Below, piece by piece: positions 36,898 to 44,453 of a DNA stretch of 64,000 nucleotides. The position numbers and the translations under genes are program-made. Position 1 is the stretch's first letter. The number at the start of each line of letters is the position of its first letter. The notes below the pieces were generated by a model. That model had not been told where the DNA came from, searched no databases, and saw nothing but the letters and a program-made list of their open reading frames with translations. The stretch is from WHSW01 sp963842795 (lineage in GTDB: Bacteria > Actinomycetota > Thermoleophilia > Solirubrobacterales > 70-9): positions 1 through 64,000 of the forward strand of contig CAWJHV010000007.1 of assembly GCA_963842795.1 (NCBI GenBank), read 5' to 3'.

Positions 36898-37851
36898 GTG
36901 ACCGCCGTGACCGAGAGCGGCACCGCAGGATTCGAGGAGTGGTCGGCCGAGCTGCACGGCCACGAGGTCATCTACCGGATGGCAGGCAGCGGCCCGCCCG
37001 TGGTCCTGATCCACGGGATGATCAACTCCTCGCGCCACTGGCGGACGGTCGCCGAGCGGCTCGCGGTCGACCACACCGTGATCGCCCCCGACCTGATCGG
37101 CCACGGGGACTCGGCCACGCCCCGCGGCGACTACTCGATCGGCGCCCACGCCGCGGCGATCCGCGACCTGCTCGCGGCGCTCGGGGTGCGCAGCGCGACG
37201 ATCGTCGGCCACTCGCTCGGCGGCGGCGTGGCGATGCAGTTCTTCTGGCAGTTCCCCGAGCGGGTCGAGCGCCTGGTGCTGATCTCGAGCGGCGGACTGG
37301 GTCCGCGGGTGAGCCCGCTGCTGCGGATCGCGGCGCTGCCGGGAGCCTCGCCGGCGCTGGCGCTCGCCGCCCGCCCCCGGGTGGTGGGCGCGATCTCGGC
37401 GCTCGCGAACGAGCTCGAGCGCCGCGGCTCGGAGAAGGCCGTCTACCTCGACGCCGTCGCCAGGGCTCTGCGCCCGCTCCAGGGCGAGGGCTCACGACGC
37501 GCCTTCCTGCAGACGCTGCGCGGCGTGATCGACGCCCGCGGGCAGCGGGTGAGCGCGGTCGACCGGCTCTACCTGCTCGGCGCGGTGCCGACGCTGGTCG
37601 TCTGGGGCGAGCGCGACCGGACGATCCCGCTGGAGCACGGCCGCGCCGCGCACGAGGCGATCCCTCACAGCCGTTTCGAGACCCTGCCGCGCGCGGCTCA
37701 TTTCCCGCATCTGGAGGACCCCGAGGGCCTCGCCGCGGTGCTCGAGGACTTCCTTGCGACGACCGAGCCCTGCACGCTCGACGCCGCGGACTGGGAGGAG
37801 CTCCTCGAGTCGCGCACGGTGCGCCGGCGCCGGCTGCGCTCGGCCGCCTGA
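36898..37851 (+). CDS. Alpha/beta-fold hydrolase
   Basis: 317 residues from GTG 36898, with GAGAGG upstream. HGMINSSRHW forms the oxyanion loop, GHSLGGG holds the nucleophile Ser, the acid is in VVWGERDRTIPLEHG, and the catalytic His is in RAAHFPHLE. It belongs to the epoxide-hydrolase/C-C-hydrolase-like class I group; substrate unknown. It starts 3 bp upstream of the CaiD-like hydratase gene, so it may work on the same acyl-CoA or ester pathway. Confidence 0.92.
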   Translation: MTAVTESGTAGFEEWSAELHGHEVIYRMAGSGPPVVLIHGMINSSRHWRTVAERLAVDHTVIAPDLIGHGDSATPRGDYSIGAHAAAIRDLLAALGVRSATIVGHSLGGGVAMQFFWQFPERVERLVLISSGGLGPRVSPLLRIAALPGASPALALAARPRVVGAISALANELERRGSEKAVYLDAVARALRPLQGEGSRRAFLQTLRGVIDARGQRVSAVDRLYLLGAVPTLVVWGERDRTIPLEHGRAAHEAIPHSRFETLPRAAHFPHLEDPEGLAAVLEDFLATTEPCTLDAADWEELLESRTVRRRRLRSAA

Positions 37852-37854
37852 AGC

Positions 37855-38640
37855 ATGGACGGGCTGAGGATCGAGCGGCGCGGCGCGACGCTCGAGCTGA
37901 CGATCGACCGGCCGAAGGCGAACGCGATCGACTCGGCGACCAGCAAGGCGATGGGCGAGGCGTTCATCGGTTTTCGCGACGACCCGGACCTCCGTGTTGC
38001 GATCGTCACCGGGGCCGGCGATCGCTTCTTCTCCGCCGGCTGGGACCTGAAGGCCCTCGCAGGCGGCGAGCCCGGCGATCCGGAGGCGTTCGGGCGGGGA
38101 GGGCTCGGCGGGCTGACCGAGCTCTTCGACCTCGACAAGCCGGTGATCGCGGCCGTCAACGGCTATGCCGCGGGCGGCGGGTTCGAGCTCGCGCTCGCCT
38201 GCGACATGATCGTCGCCGTATCCGGTGCGCGCTTCTCGCTGCCGGAGGTGAAGCTCGGCCTGCTCGCCGACTCGGGAGGGATCTTCCGCTTGGCGCGCCG
38301 GCTCCCCGATGCGGTGGCGAGGGAGCTGCTGCTCACCGGCAAGGCGATCGACGCGACCGAGGCGGCCCGGTGGGGGCTCGTCAATCGCGTGGTCGAGCCG
38401 GAGCGGCTGCTGGAGAGCGCCCGCGAGCTGGCGGGCGAGGTCGAGGCAACGGCGCCGCTGGCCACCCGGGCGGTGAAGGCGATCCTCGCGGCGTGCGAGG
38501 AGATGAGCGTCGAGCGAGCCTTCGCCGCGCTGCGCGACGGCAGCATTCCGGCCTACGACCGCGCGATGGCGTCGGCGGATGCCGAGGAGGGTCCGCGCGC
38601 GTTCGCGGAGGGCCGCGAGCCGGTGTGGCGCGGGGAGTGA
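37855..38640 (+). CDS. Crotonobetainyl-CoA hydratase-like enoyl-CoA hydratase
   Basis: 261 residues. It follows CaiD of carnitine metabolism closely in several blocks: RFFSAGWDLKA, GGLGGLTELFDLDKPVIAAV, NGYAAGGGFELALACDMI, GLLADSGGIFRL and a C-terminus GPRAFAEGREPVWRG. The Glu of the PEVKLG block and the oxyanion segments are intact. It hydrates an enoyl-CoA. Whether it acts on carnitine derivatives is uncertain, as no CaiA, CaiB or CaiC gene is nearby. Confidence 0.92.
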   Translation: MDGLRIERRGATLELTIDRPKANAIDSATSKAMGEAFIGFRDDPDLRVAIVTGAGDRFFSAGWDLKALAGGEPGDPEAFGRGGLGGLTELFDLDKPVIAAVNGYAAGGGFELALACDMIVAVSGARFSLPEVKLGLLADSGGIFRLARRLPDAVARELLLTGKAIDATEAARWGLVNRVVEPERLLESARELAGEVEATAPLATRAVKAILAACEEMSVERAFAALRDGSIPAYDRAMASADAEEGPRAFAEGREPVWRGE

Positions 38641-38661
38641 CCTAGCCCGGGTCGATCTCGC

Positions 38662-40044
38662 TCAGGGAGCCGGCTCCCGGTCGAAGCGATCCAGGGTGTC
38701 CTGGCCCGACGTGGTGTAGACCGAGAGTCCGTTCGCGCTCAGCGCGACCGCATTCACACTGAAGAGCCCCAGGGCAGATTTGGCGCACTCCTCGGTGGGA
38801 CTCCCGTCGCCATCCTCGATGCAACCCTGCGCCTGCAGCGCCCCGTTGACCGGGTTGCGGCCGAAGGCCGTAAGGGCGTTGTCGGTCGCGGCGGCCACGT
38901 ACAGGGATTCACCGTCCGGGCTGACCGCGAGGTCGGACACTCCCTCGAGGCCCTCGGTGGTATCGACGCAGGCGTCGCCGACGATGTCGTTGTCGTCCAC
39001 GCAGCCGCGCGAGACGAGGCCGCCGCTGGTCGTGTTGCGGGAAAAGCGGGCGACTGCGTTATCGGTGATCGAACCGGCGTAGAGCGACTTGCTGTCCGGG
39101 CTGAGGGCGATCGCAAAGATCCCCTGGAGCCCGTCGGCGTCCTTCGCGCAGTCGCCGTCGCCGCTGTCGTTGTCCTCGAGACACCCGCGCTGCCCGAGCG
39201 CGCCGGTCGACGTGTTGCGGGCGAAGATCGCGATCGCGTGGTTGCCGGGCGCCGCCGTGTAGACCGACTTGTTGTCCGGGCTCACGGTCACGGCGGTCGG
39301 AATCTCGAGCCCGCTCGTGTTCGTCGCGCAGGTATCGGTGCCGATCCCGGGGTTGTCGTCCTCGATGCAGTTGCGCGGCGTCAGGGCCCCGGTTGCGGGG
39401 TTGCGGTCGAAGCGCACGATCGCGTTCGATTGGACCCCGGCGACGGCGTACACGGAGAGCCCGTCGGGCGAGACCGCGACATCGCGGATGTCTTCGAGCG
39501 CGTTCGTCCTCTGCGCGCAGGCGTCGGTGAGGGAGTCGTTGTCGACGATGCAGCCGGCGGGAGTCAGCGCCCCCGAGGTCGTGTTGCGGTTGAACCGCAC
39601 CAGCGCGTCGTCGCCCTCGCCGGCGACGTAGACGGACTTGCCGTCGGAGCTCACCACGACGCCGGCCGGCCCGTTGAGCCCGTCGACCGTCTGCGCGCAC
39701 GGCTCGCCGATCGAGTCGTTGTCGTCGATGCAGCCCTGTGGCGTCAGCGCCCCCGTGGTCGTGTTGCGGTTGAAGCGGACGATGGCGTGGTCCACGCTGC
39801 TGACGACGTAGACAGACTTGCCGTCCGGGCTGACGGCGAGGTCGTTGCTCCCGCCCAATCCGTCCGTGCTTTGCGGGCAGACGTCGGGCCCGGAATCGTT
39901 GTCATCGAGGCAGGGGCGGACCGTCAGATCCCCGGTCGCTGCCAGCGCCGTGCCGGTGATCACCATCGCGGTGAGCAGGCCGGCTCCGACCAGACGCCGC
40001 CGACGACCTCGCCAGGATCCGCCATTCGAACGAGTCATGCGCAT
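38662..40044 (-). CDS. Secreted seven-bladed beta-propeller with paired cysteines
   Basis: 460 residues. A signal peptide (about 1-36, TALAATG) is followed by seven repeats of about 57 residues. Each has a lactonase/YVTN-like strand core (DLAVSPDGKSVYV, AIVRFNRNTTTGALTPQG) and an acidic loop flanked by two Cys, for example CIDDNDSIGEPCAQ and CLEDNDSGDGDCAK. The Cys pairs probably form one disulphide per blade and the Asp-rich loops may bind calcium. It is extracellular; no catalytic residues are evident, so binding or surface structure is likely. It lies downstream of the glycosyltransferase after a 91-bp gap. Confidence 0.88.
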   Translation of the reverse strand: MRMTRSNGGSWRGRRRRLVGAGLLTAMVITGTALAATGDLTVRPCLDDNDSGPDVCPQSTDGLGGSNDLAVSPDGKSVYVVSSVDHAIVRFNRNTTTGALTPQGCIDDNDSIGEPCAQTVDGLNGPAGVVVSSDGKSVYVAGEGDDALVRFNRNTTSGALTPAGCIVDNDSLTDACAQRTNALEDIRDVAVSPDGLSVYAVAGVQSNAIVRFDRNPATGALTPRNCIEDDNPGIGTDTCATNTSGLEIPTAVTVSPDNKSVYTAAPGNHAIAIFARNTSTGALGQRGCLEDNDSGDGDCAKDADGLQGIFAIALSPDSKSLYAGSITDNAVARFSRNTTSGGLVSRGCVDDNDIVGDACVDTTEGLEGVSDLAVSPDGESLYVAAATDNALTAFGRNPVNGALQAQGCIEDGDGSPTEECAKSALGLFSVNAVALSANGLSVYTTSGQDTLDRFDREPAP

Positions 40045-40098
40045 CCGTCCTCCCGATCGATGCCGGCGTCGCCGAGCGCGCCGCCACGCCGATCCTAA

Positions 40099-40112
40099 GC
40101 GTCGGCCGACGC
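40099..40112. promoter_or_regulatory. 14-bp perfect palindrome upstream of the propeller gene
   Basis: GCGTCGGCCGACGC is self-complementary and sits about 55 bp upstream of the propeller start in the gap after the glycosyltransferase. It may be a regulator site. In sequence this GC-rich such palindromes also arise by chance. Confidence 0.3.
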
Positions 40113-40135
40113 CGCGGTCAAGGGCGGGGAGGCCC

Positions 40136-41413
40136 CTAGTCCGCGACCGACTCGATCAGGTCGGCGGCGCGTTCGGTCCCGCGCCGGGAGCGCAGCCGCC
40201 TGGAAACCGCATCGAGGTGGGCCGCGAGCGCCTCGTCGGCCAGCAGGCGATCGATCGCCGCCCGCAGCTCGGCGGGCTCGTGCGCGTATGTCGGCAGGCG
40301 GGCGCCGAACCCGGTCTCGGCGATCCGCTGCGCGTTGTCGTACTGGTCCCAGAACAGCGGCAGCAGCACCATCGGCTTGCCGAAGTGCAGGCACTCGGTG
40401 ACCGTGTTGTTGCCGCCGTGGGTGATCACCAGGTCGACCTGAGGCAGGACCGAGGTCTGCGGCAGGAACTCGGCGCCGGTCATGTTCTCGGCGAGCTCGA
40501 GCTGGTCGTGCTGAGGGCCCTTGGAGACGATCACCCGGTAGGGCGAGTCGGCGAGCGCGGCGATCAGGGTGCGCATGAGCTCGACGTCGGCCGAGCCGAG
40601 CGAGCCGAGGCTGAGGTACACGAGTGGGCCCGACCGGGAGGCGAGGCGCTCCGGCAGCTCCCAGGCGGCGTCGGTGGCGCGAACGCTCGACTCGAGGTTG
40701 CGCCAACCGTCGCCGAGCGGCTGCGAGCGAGCGTAATCCACCTCGCTCGGATAGAGCCAGAGGTTGAGGTCGGGGGAGGTGTGGATGAACTCGAGGTAGC
40801 CGAGCGGCGGCGCCCCGCGCTGCTCGCAGAACTCGCTGAACTCGGCCTGCAACGGGCCGAGCGCGCGAGCGTACTCGTCGCGGTAGGCGTGCCAGTCCGA
40901 GCGGTCGGCGACCGGGTAGCCGGAGAAGGGCGGGGGCACGTCGGGGTCCTTGACCTCGGCCGGGTTGCAGGACACGATCCGCACCCAGGGGCGGCCCGAG
41001 GCGGGCAGCGCGGGGAAGGAGACGACGTTGTCCTCGACGATCACGTCCGGCTCGACCTCGCCGATGATCTCGACCAGACGCTCGTCGACGTAGCGAGCGC
41101 CGTCGCAGAGCGCCCCGAATGTGGGGCCGATGAAGCCCTCGAGCTGCTCGATCGTCGGCGTGCGGAACACCGGCGCGGTGTCGCGGATGAAGTCCTTCCA
41201 GAACTGGCCCGGGTCCTCACCGGCCTCCGACGGAGGGTTGAGCCGCATCAGCCGCTCCTCGAATCCCTTCGCGGCGAGCGTCCCCTCGAACGACTCCTCG
41301 GCGATGAAGACGACCCGGTGTCCGCGCCGGCGGAGAACGTCGCCGATCCCGACGCAGTTGTTGGTCGGCCCGTAGGCGCCCTCGGGGAAGAAGATGAACG
41401 TTCGCCCCGCCAT
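40136..41413 (-). CDS. MGT-family glycosyltransferase (GT1-like)
   Basis: 425 residues, GT-B fold. The N-terminal acceptor domain begins FIFFPEGAYGPTNNCVGIGDVL. The donor-binding C-terminal domain has LVYLSLGSLGSAD, LPQTSVLPQVDLVITHGGNNTVTE (the HGG nucleotide-sugar motif) and LPLFWDQYDNAQRI. It transfers a sugar to a small molecule such as a macrolide, sterol or flavonoid; substrate unknown. It is unrelated in context to the second MGT at 47346, though of the same family. Confidence 0.92.
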   Translation of the reverse strand: MAGRTFIFFPEGAYGPTNNCVGIGDVLRRRGHRVVFIAEESFEGTLAAKGFEERLMRLNPPSEAGEDPGQFWKDFIRDTAPVFRTPTIEQLEGFIGPTFGALCDGARYVDERLVEIIGEVEPDVIVEDNVVSFPALPASGRPWVRIVSCNPAEVKDPDVPPPFSGYPVADRSDWHAYRDEYARALGPLQAEFSEFCEQRGAPPLGYLEFIHTSPDLNLWLYPSEVDYARSQPLGDGWRNLESSVRATDAAWELPERLASRSGPLVYLSLGSLGSADVELMRTLIAALADSPYRVIVSKGPQHDQLELAENMTGAEFLPQTSVLPQVDLVITHGGNNTVTECLHFGKPMVLLPLFWDQYDNAQRIAETGFGARLPTYAHEPAELRAAIDRLLADEALAAHLDAVSRRLRSRRGTERAADLIESVAD

Positions 41414-41446
41414 CGGCGGGAATCTATCGCCGCTCGCGGGCGACCC

Positions 41447-41923
41447 TCAGGCTGCGGCGGCGGGCAGCCCGCCGCCGAGCGCCGCGATCACGGCCGCCGC
41501 CGCCGGGTTACCCTCGAGCTTCGGCGTGCGGCAGGGGATCGGCTTCGCGCCGTCGACTTCGAAGGTGACGCCCCACGCGAGGCGCCCGGGCTCGACCGCG
41601 GTCGCGCGCACCGACCCCCGCGGCCAGCTCGCCTCGTGCCCGGAGAACTGGTCGGCGCCGACGTACAGCGGGTGGTTCACGTGCTTCGGGTCGAACTTGA
41701 AGGCCTGCACCTCGTCGGGCGTCAGCACGAGGCTGAAGTTGGACGGCACACCCGTTCCCCGGGCAGTGAAGTGGCGCTGGAAGGGACCCGCGAGCTCGAC
41801 CCCGTCGACCCCGGTCGCCTCGGCGGCCGCGGCGCGCCAGAGCTCGATCCGCTCGGCCGCCGTCTCGACCCCGATCGACTCGAACAAGGCCGCGTTCTCG
41901 AGCGCCCAGGCCCCGCCATCCAT
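41447..41923 (-). CDS. Hypothetical protein, 158 residues
   Basis: From ATG 41923 (a TTG at 41956 would add 11 residues but lies next to the tRNA). It opens with a helix (GGAWALENAALFESIG, ERIELWRAAAAEATG) and continues with beta-rich sequence containing SNFSLVLTPDEVQAFKF, GSVRATAVEPGRLAWGVTFEV and CRTPKLEGN. No signal peptide or known catalytic motif. I do not recognise the family. It sits between the glycosyltransferase (33 bp) and the divergent tRNA gene. Confidence 0.7.
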   Translation of the reverse strand: MDGGAWALENAALFESIGVETAAERIELWRAAAAEATGVDGVELAGPFQRHFTARGTGVPSNFSLVLTPDEVQAFKFDPKHVNHPLYVGADQFSGHEASWPRGSVRATAVEPGRLAWGVTFEVDGAKPIPCRTPKLEGNPAAAAVIAALGGGLPAAAA

Positions 41924-41965
41924 CGCCGCCAAGCTAGCGGAACTTGCTAAGTTCAATGGCTCCGC

Positions 41966-42039
41966 CGCGGGGTGGAGCAGTCAGGTAGCTCGCCGGGCTC
42001 ATAACCCGGAGGTCGTGGGTTCAAATCCCACCCCCGCTA
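41966..42039 (+). tRNA. Initiator tRNA-Met (CAT)
   Basis: A 74-nt cloverleaf without encoded CCA. The acceptor arm CGCGGGG pairs with CCCCGC and leaves C1 opposite U72, D stem GAGC/GCTC, anticodon stem CCGGG/CCCGG with loop CTCATAA, and T arm GTGGG TTCAAAT CCCAC. The three G:C pairs in the anticodon stem and the unpaired 1-72 end mark it as the initiator. The mismatch here is C:U rather than the C:A of E. coli. Confidence 0.95.
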
Positions 42040-42043
42040 TGTA

Positions 42044-42071
42044 CGAAAGGCCCGCTCAGGCGGGCCTTTCG
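42044..42071 (+). terminator. Terminator of the initiator tRNA gene
   Basis: A perfect 12-bp stem, CGAAAGGCCCGC (42044-42055) with GCGGGCCTTTCG (42060-42071), around a TCAG loop, five bases after the tRNA. The CTTT in the 3' arm provides a short U-rich end. Confidence 0.85.
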
Positions 42072-42166
42072 CTTGCCGCGACTTTGCCCGCGATCGCTCG
42101 GTGGCTACCAATTGGCTACTTCGCATGGAAGTGCAAAGACGGAAAGATCCGGTAGTGCGCCGGCCG

Positions 42167-42230
42167 CAACGCGGTTCCGCGGAACCGCTATCTGTGATCC
42201 GCCGTCACACAACGCGGTTCCGCGGAACCG
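42167..42230. repeat. Tandem pair of identical palindromic repeats
   Basis: Two identical 21-bp copies (CAAC followed by GCGGTTCCGCGGAACCG) start at 42167 and 42210, 43 bp apart, close to four helical turns. Each contains a perfect 16-bp palindrome CGGTTCCGCGGAACCG. The same-face spacing suggests cooperative binding of a dimeric protein. Confidence 0.75.
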
Positions 42231-42280
42231 TTTGAGCGTCCTCGCTCAGGTCTGAGCGGCAGGCGTAGGTCCGATCGTGG

Positions 42281-42296
42281 TCGAACATGTGTTCGA
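42281..42296. promoter_or_regulatory. LexA-type SOS box
   Basis: TCGAACATGTGTTCGA matches the actinobacterial LexA consensus TCGAAC-N4-GTTCGA in both half-sites. An ATG lies inside it on the plus strand, as in mycobacterial 13E12-type genes, but the frame that follows does not look like a protein. No SOS gene is adjacent. Confidence 0.6.
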
Positions 42297-42516
42297 TTCT
42301 AGGTCGCCTCTCGGACAGACTGAGACGGAGCACTCGTCGTCCACCGTGCTACTCAGCGCGTCGCGAGACGACGAGAGGCCGTGACTTGGGCGGTGAACGA
42401 GGCGAGCGCGTCGCACGCCCCGGCGGAATTGCCGGCGGGCGAGGTCTCGCTCCTCACAAGGCTGGCGGGCCTCCTACCTGGCCGGGCTCAGCGGTTCGGT
42501 TCGCCTCGCCCCCGCC

Positions 42517-44151
42517 TTACGCCGGCGCCCCACGCGGTGCCGGCTCGGCCTTCGCCTCGGCAGCGCCGGGCTGCGTCGTCGGGATCCCACGGGTGAACGG
42601 GATCGCGAGCAGGGCGAGCACCGCCAGGGCTGCGATCGCGGCGCGCAGGCCGTCAATCCGGCTGTCGGCGTTCGTCTCCTCGATTTCGTCCGCGGTCGCC
42701 GCGGGGACCCCGGCGTCCGACAGGGCGACCTGGAGATCGTCGTCGGAGACGAACGGGACACCACCCGCGAGCTCGGTCTGCGCCTGCGCAACCACGGAGT
42801 CGGGGACGTCGGGGTTGTTCTGGATTCCCGTGAAGAAGGAGGCGGTCAGGGCCGAGATCAGCAACGCCCCCGCGAGTGCGGTGCCGATCGACGCGCCAAG
42901 TTGGGTGCCCGTGTTCTGAAGCCCGCCCACCTCGCCACTCTGCTCGTCGGGGACCGACGACACGGTGGCCGCGCCGAGCTGCGACGCCATCGCGCCTAGC
43001 CCGGCGCCCGCGAGCAGCAGGGGCCATGTCACGATCTCGGGCCCGGCGCCGGCGTCCAGCAGGGCGACCAGGAGAACGAGGCCGGCGAACAGGCTGACGA
43101 AGCCGAGGCGGACGACCCGCCGGGGCGAGGCATTCGGGCGCAGCCTGGGGATCCCGGCCGCGAAGGCCAGCAGCGAGAGCGACAGGGGAAGCAGCCGCAC
43201 GCCGGTCTCGATCGCCGAGAGGCCGAGCGCGATCGACAGGAAGAGCGGGATCGCGAAGAAGAGCCCGGCCTGGATCAGGAACCAGAAGAAGAACGAGGCG
43301 ATGCCGCCGCGCAGCTGGATGTTGCGCAGCATCGAGGGATCGAACAGGGCGCCGTCGCCGCGAGCGATGCGCCGGTTCTCCCAGACGACGAACAGCGCCA
43401 GCACCGCGCCGCCGGCGAAGATCATCCAGATCACCGGTGAGAGCCCGAGCCATTCCGGAGCTCCCGGCTTCGGGTTGACGAAGCCCCAGCTGCCCGAGCG
43501 CAGGATCCCGAGCACGATCAGTCCGAGGCCCGCCGCGGAGAGACCGGTGCCGACGAGGTCGAGCCTGACCCCCTTCTCGGCGGGGGTGTCCTTCATCCGC
43601 CGGGTCAGGAGAAGGATCACCAGCACGATCAGCACCTCGCCTGCGAACACCCAGCGCCATGACGCGTAGGTGGTGAAGAAGCCGCCGATCAGCGGCCCGA
43701 GGGCGGCCGCGATCGCGCCCGCCGCCGCGACCAGCCCGTAGGCGCGCGGGCGATCCGGTTTGCCGAAATTCGACGCGACCAGCGCCACGATCGCCGGCAT
43801 GATCAGCACCGCGCCGACGCCCTCGAGAAACGACCAGCCGATCATCAGCACGGTCAGGTTCGGGGCGAGCGAGGTCGTAAACGAGCCGCAGGCATAGATC
43901 ACACAGCCGATCGCGAACGCTCGCTTTCGACCGATGATCTCGCCGATCTTGCCACCGGTGATCATCAGCGAGGCCATCACCAGCGTGTAGAGGGTGATCG
44001 CGGTCTGGATCCCGGTGACGGTGGTCCCGACGTCGTCGGCGACCGTCGCGATCGCCGTGTTCATCACGGTCGTGTCCAGGGCCATGACGAACTGCCCCGC
44101 GGCGAGCGTCAGCAGGACGATTCCGGTCGCCTTCGTGCTGGCCTCACTCAC
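42517..44151 (-). CDS. MFS drug transporter, DHA2 (14-TM) family
   Basis: 544 residues from GTG 44151 with 14 predicted transmembrane helices. Marks are LDTTVMNTAIATVADDVG (helix 1), GGKIGEIIGRKRAF (motif A), GWSFLEGVGAVLIMPAIVALV (motif B) and AAGAIAAALGPLIGGFFTTY (motif C of antiporters). A periplasmic loop of about 75 residues before the last helix (FTGIQNNPDVPDSVVAQAQ) is typical of EmrB/QacA-like proton antiporters. It overlaps a small upstream ORF by 4 nt. Confidence 0.94.
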   Translation of the reverse strand: MSEASTKATGIVLLTLAAGQFVMALDTTVMNTAIATVADDVGTTVTGIQTAITLYTLVMASLMITGGKIGEIIGRKRAFAIGCVIYACGSFTTSLAPNLTVLMIGWSFLEGVGAVLIMPAIVALVASNFGKPDRPRAYGLVAAAGAIAAALGPLIGGFFTTYASWRWVFAGEVLIVLVILLLTRRMKDTPAEKGVRLDLVGTGLSAAGLGLIVLGILRSGSWGFVNPKPGAPEWLGLSPVIWMIFAGGAVLALFVVWENRRIARGDGALFDPSMLRNIQLRGGIASFFFWFLIQAGLFFAIPLFLSIALGLSAIETGVRLLPLSLSLLAFAAGIPRLRPNASPRRVVRLGFVSLFAGLVLLVALLDAGAGPEIVTWPLLLAGAGLGAMASQLGAATVSSVPDEQSGEVGGLQNTGTQLGASIGTALAGALLISALTASFFTGIQNNPDVPDSVVAQAQTELAGGVPFVSDDDLQVALSDAGVPAATADEIEETNADSRIDGLRAAIAALAVLALLAIPFTRGIPTTQPGAAEAKAEPAPRGAPA

Positions 44152-44246
44152 GACGGCCTCAGGGTCGACTCGAGCATGTGCTGCTTCGCGCGGAAGCTGA
44201 ACGCCCCGTCCTTGAGCACCTTGGCATCGTGGAGGCCTCGCGCCAT
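44148..44246 (-). CDS. Small ORF translationally coupled to the MFS gene
   Basis: 32 codons from ATG 44246 to TGA, whose last bases overlap the MFS GTG start (GTGA). The peptide starts MARGLHDAKVLKDGAF and ends MLESTLRPS; it is basic, soluble and not related to anything I recognise. The exact stop/start overlap argues for real translation, perhaps as a leader setting MFS expression. There is no strong ribosome site before it, so it may be chance or the remnant of a longer gene. Confidence 0.4.
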   Translation of the reverse strand: MARGLHDAKVLKDGAFSFRAKQHMLESTLRPS

Positions 44247-44453
44247 AGCTTTACACGCGCTACAGAGCCTTCACCCCTGACGCGACATGCGAGCAGTATC
44301 TCGCAACGTGAGGCGGGCCCGTTTCCGTATCCGCCTGACGCGCCTCGGAGTCCGCCCCGACCCGGGGCGCCTCGTCGCCCGATACCGTCGGGGCCAGGTT
44401 TGGGCGACTCCTGTCAGCGCTATTTATCACCAGAGGTGAAGGCGTGAAATGCA
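44247..44453. promoter_or_regulatory. Divergent promoter region, MFS and SDR genes
   Basis: AT-richer than its surroundings. On the plus strand TTGGGC (44400-44405) and TATTTA (44421-44426) form a weak promoter with 15-bp spacing. A 13-bp dyad TCACC-AGA-GGTGA (44427-44439) follows at once, placed like an operator over the transcription start. A second small dyad GCGAG/CTCGC lies near 44289-44304. These are guesses by eye. Confidence 0.35.

Larger units (their letters stand above)
42072..42516. other. Gene-free palindrome-rich stretch downstream of tRNA-Met
   Basis: 445 bp without a credible gene. It contains a short direct repeat TGGCTAC (about 42102-42119), two copies of a 21-bp palindromic repeat (42167-42187, 42210-42230), a 16-bp dyad CGCTCAG/CTGAGCG (42243-42258), a LexA-type box (42281-42296) and a 9-bp inverted repeat CTCGTCGTC/GACGACGAG (42333-42375). 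Such density next to a tRNA 3' end suggests the scar of an integrated element, but no integrase or second tRNA end was seen. Confidence 0.5.

Noticed and set aside
42072..42160. Possible remnant of a tyrosine integrase C-terminus reading toward the tRNA on the minus strand
   Set aside because: Only short frames broken by stops can be read and no catalytic R-H-R-Y residues are visible, so it cannot be supported.
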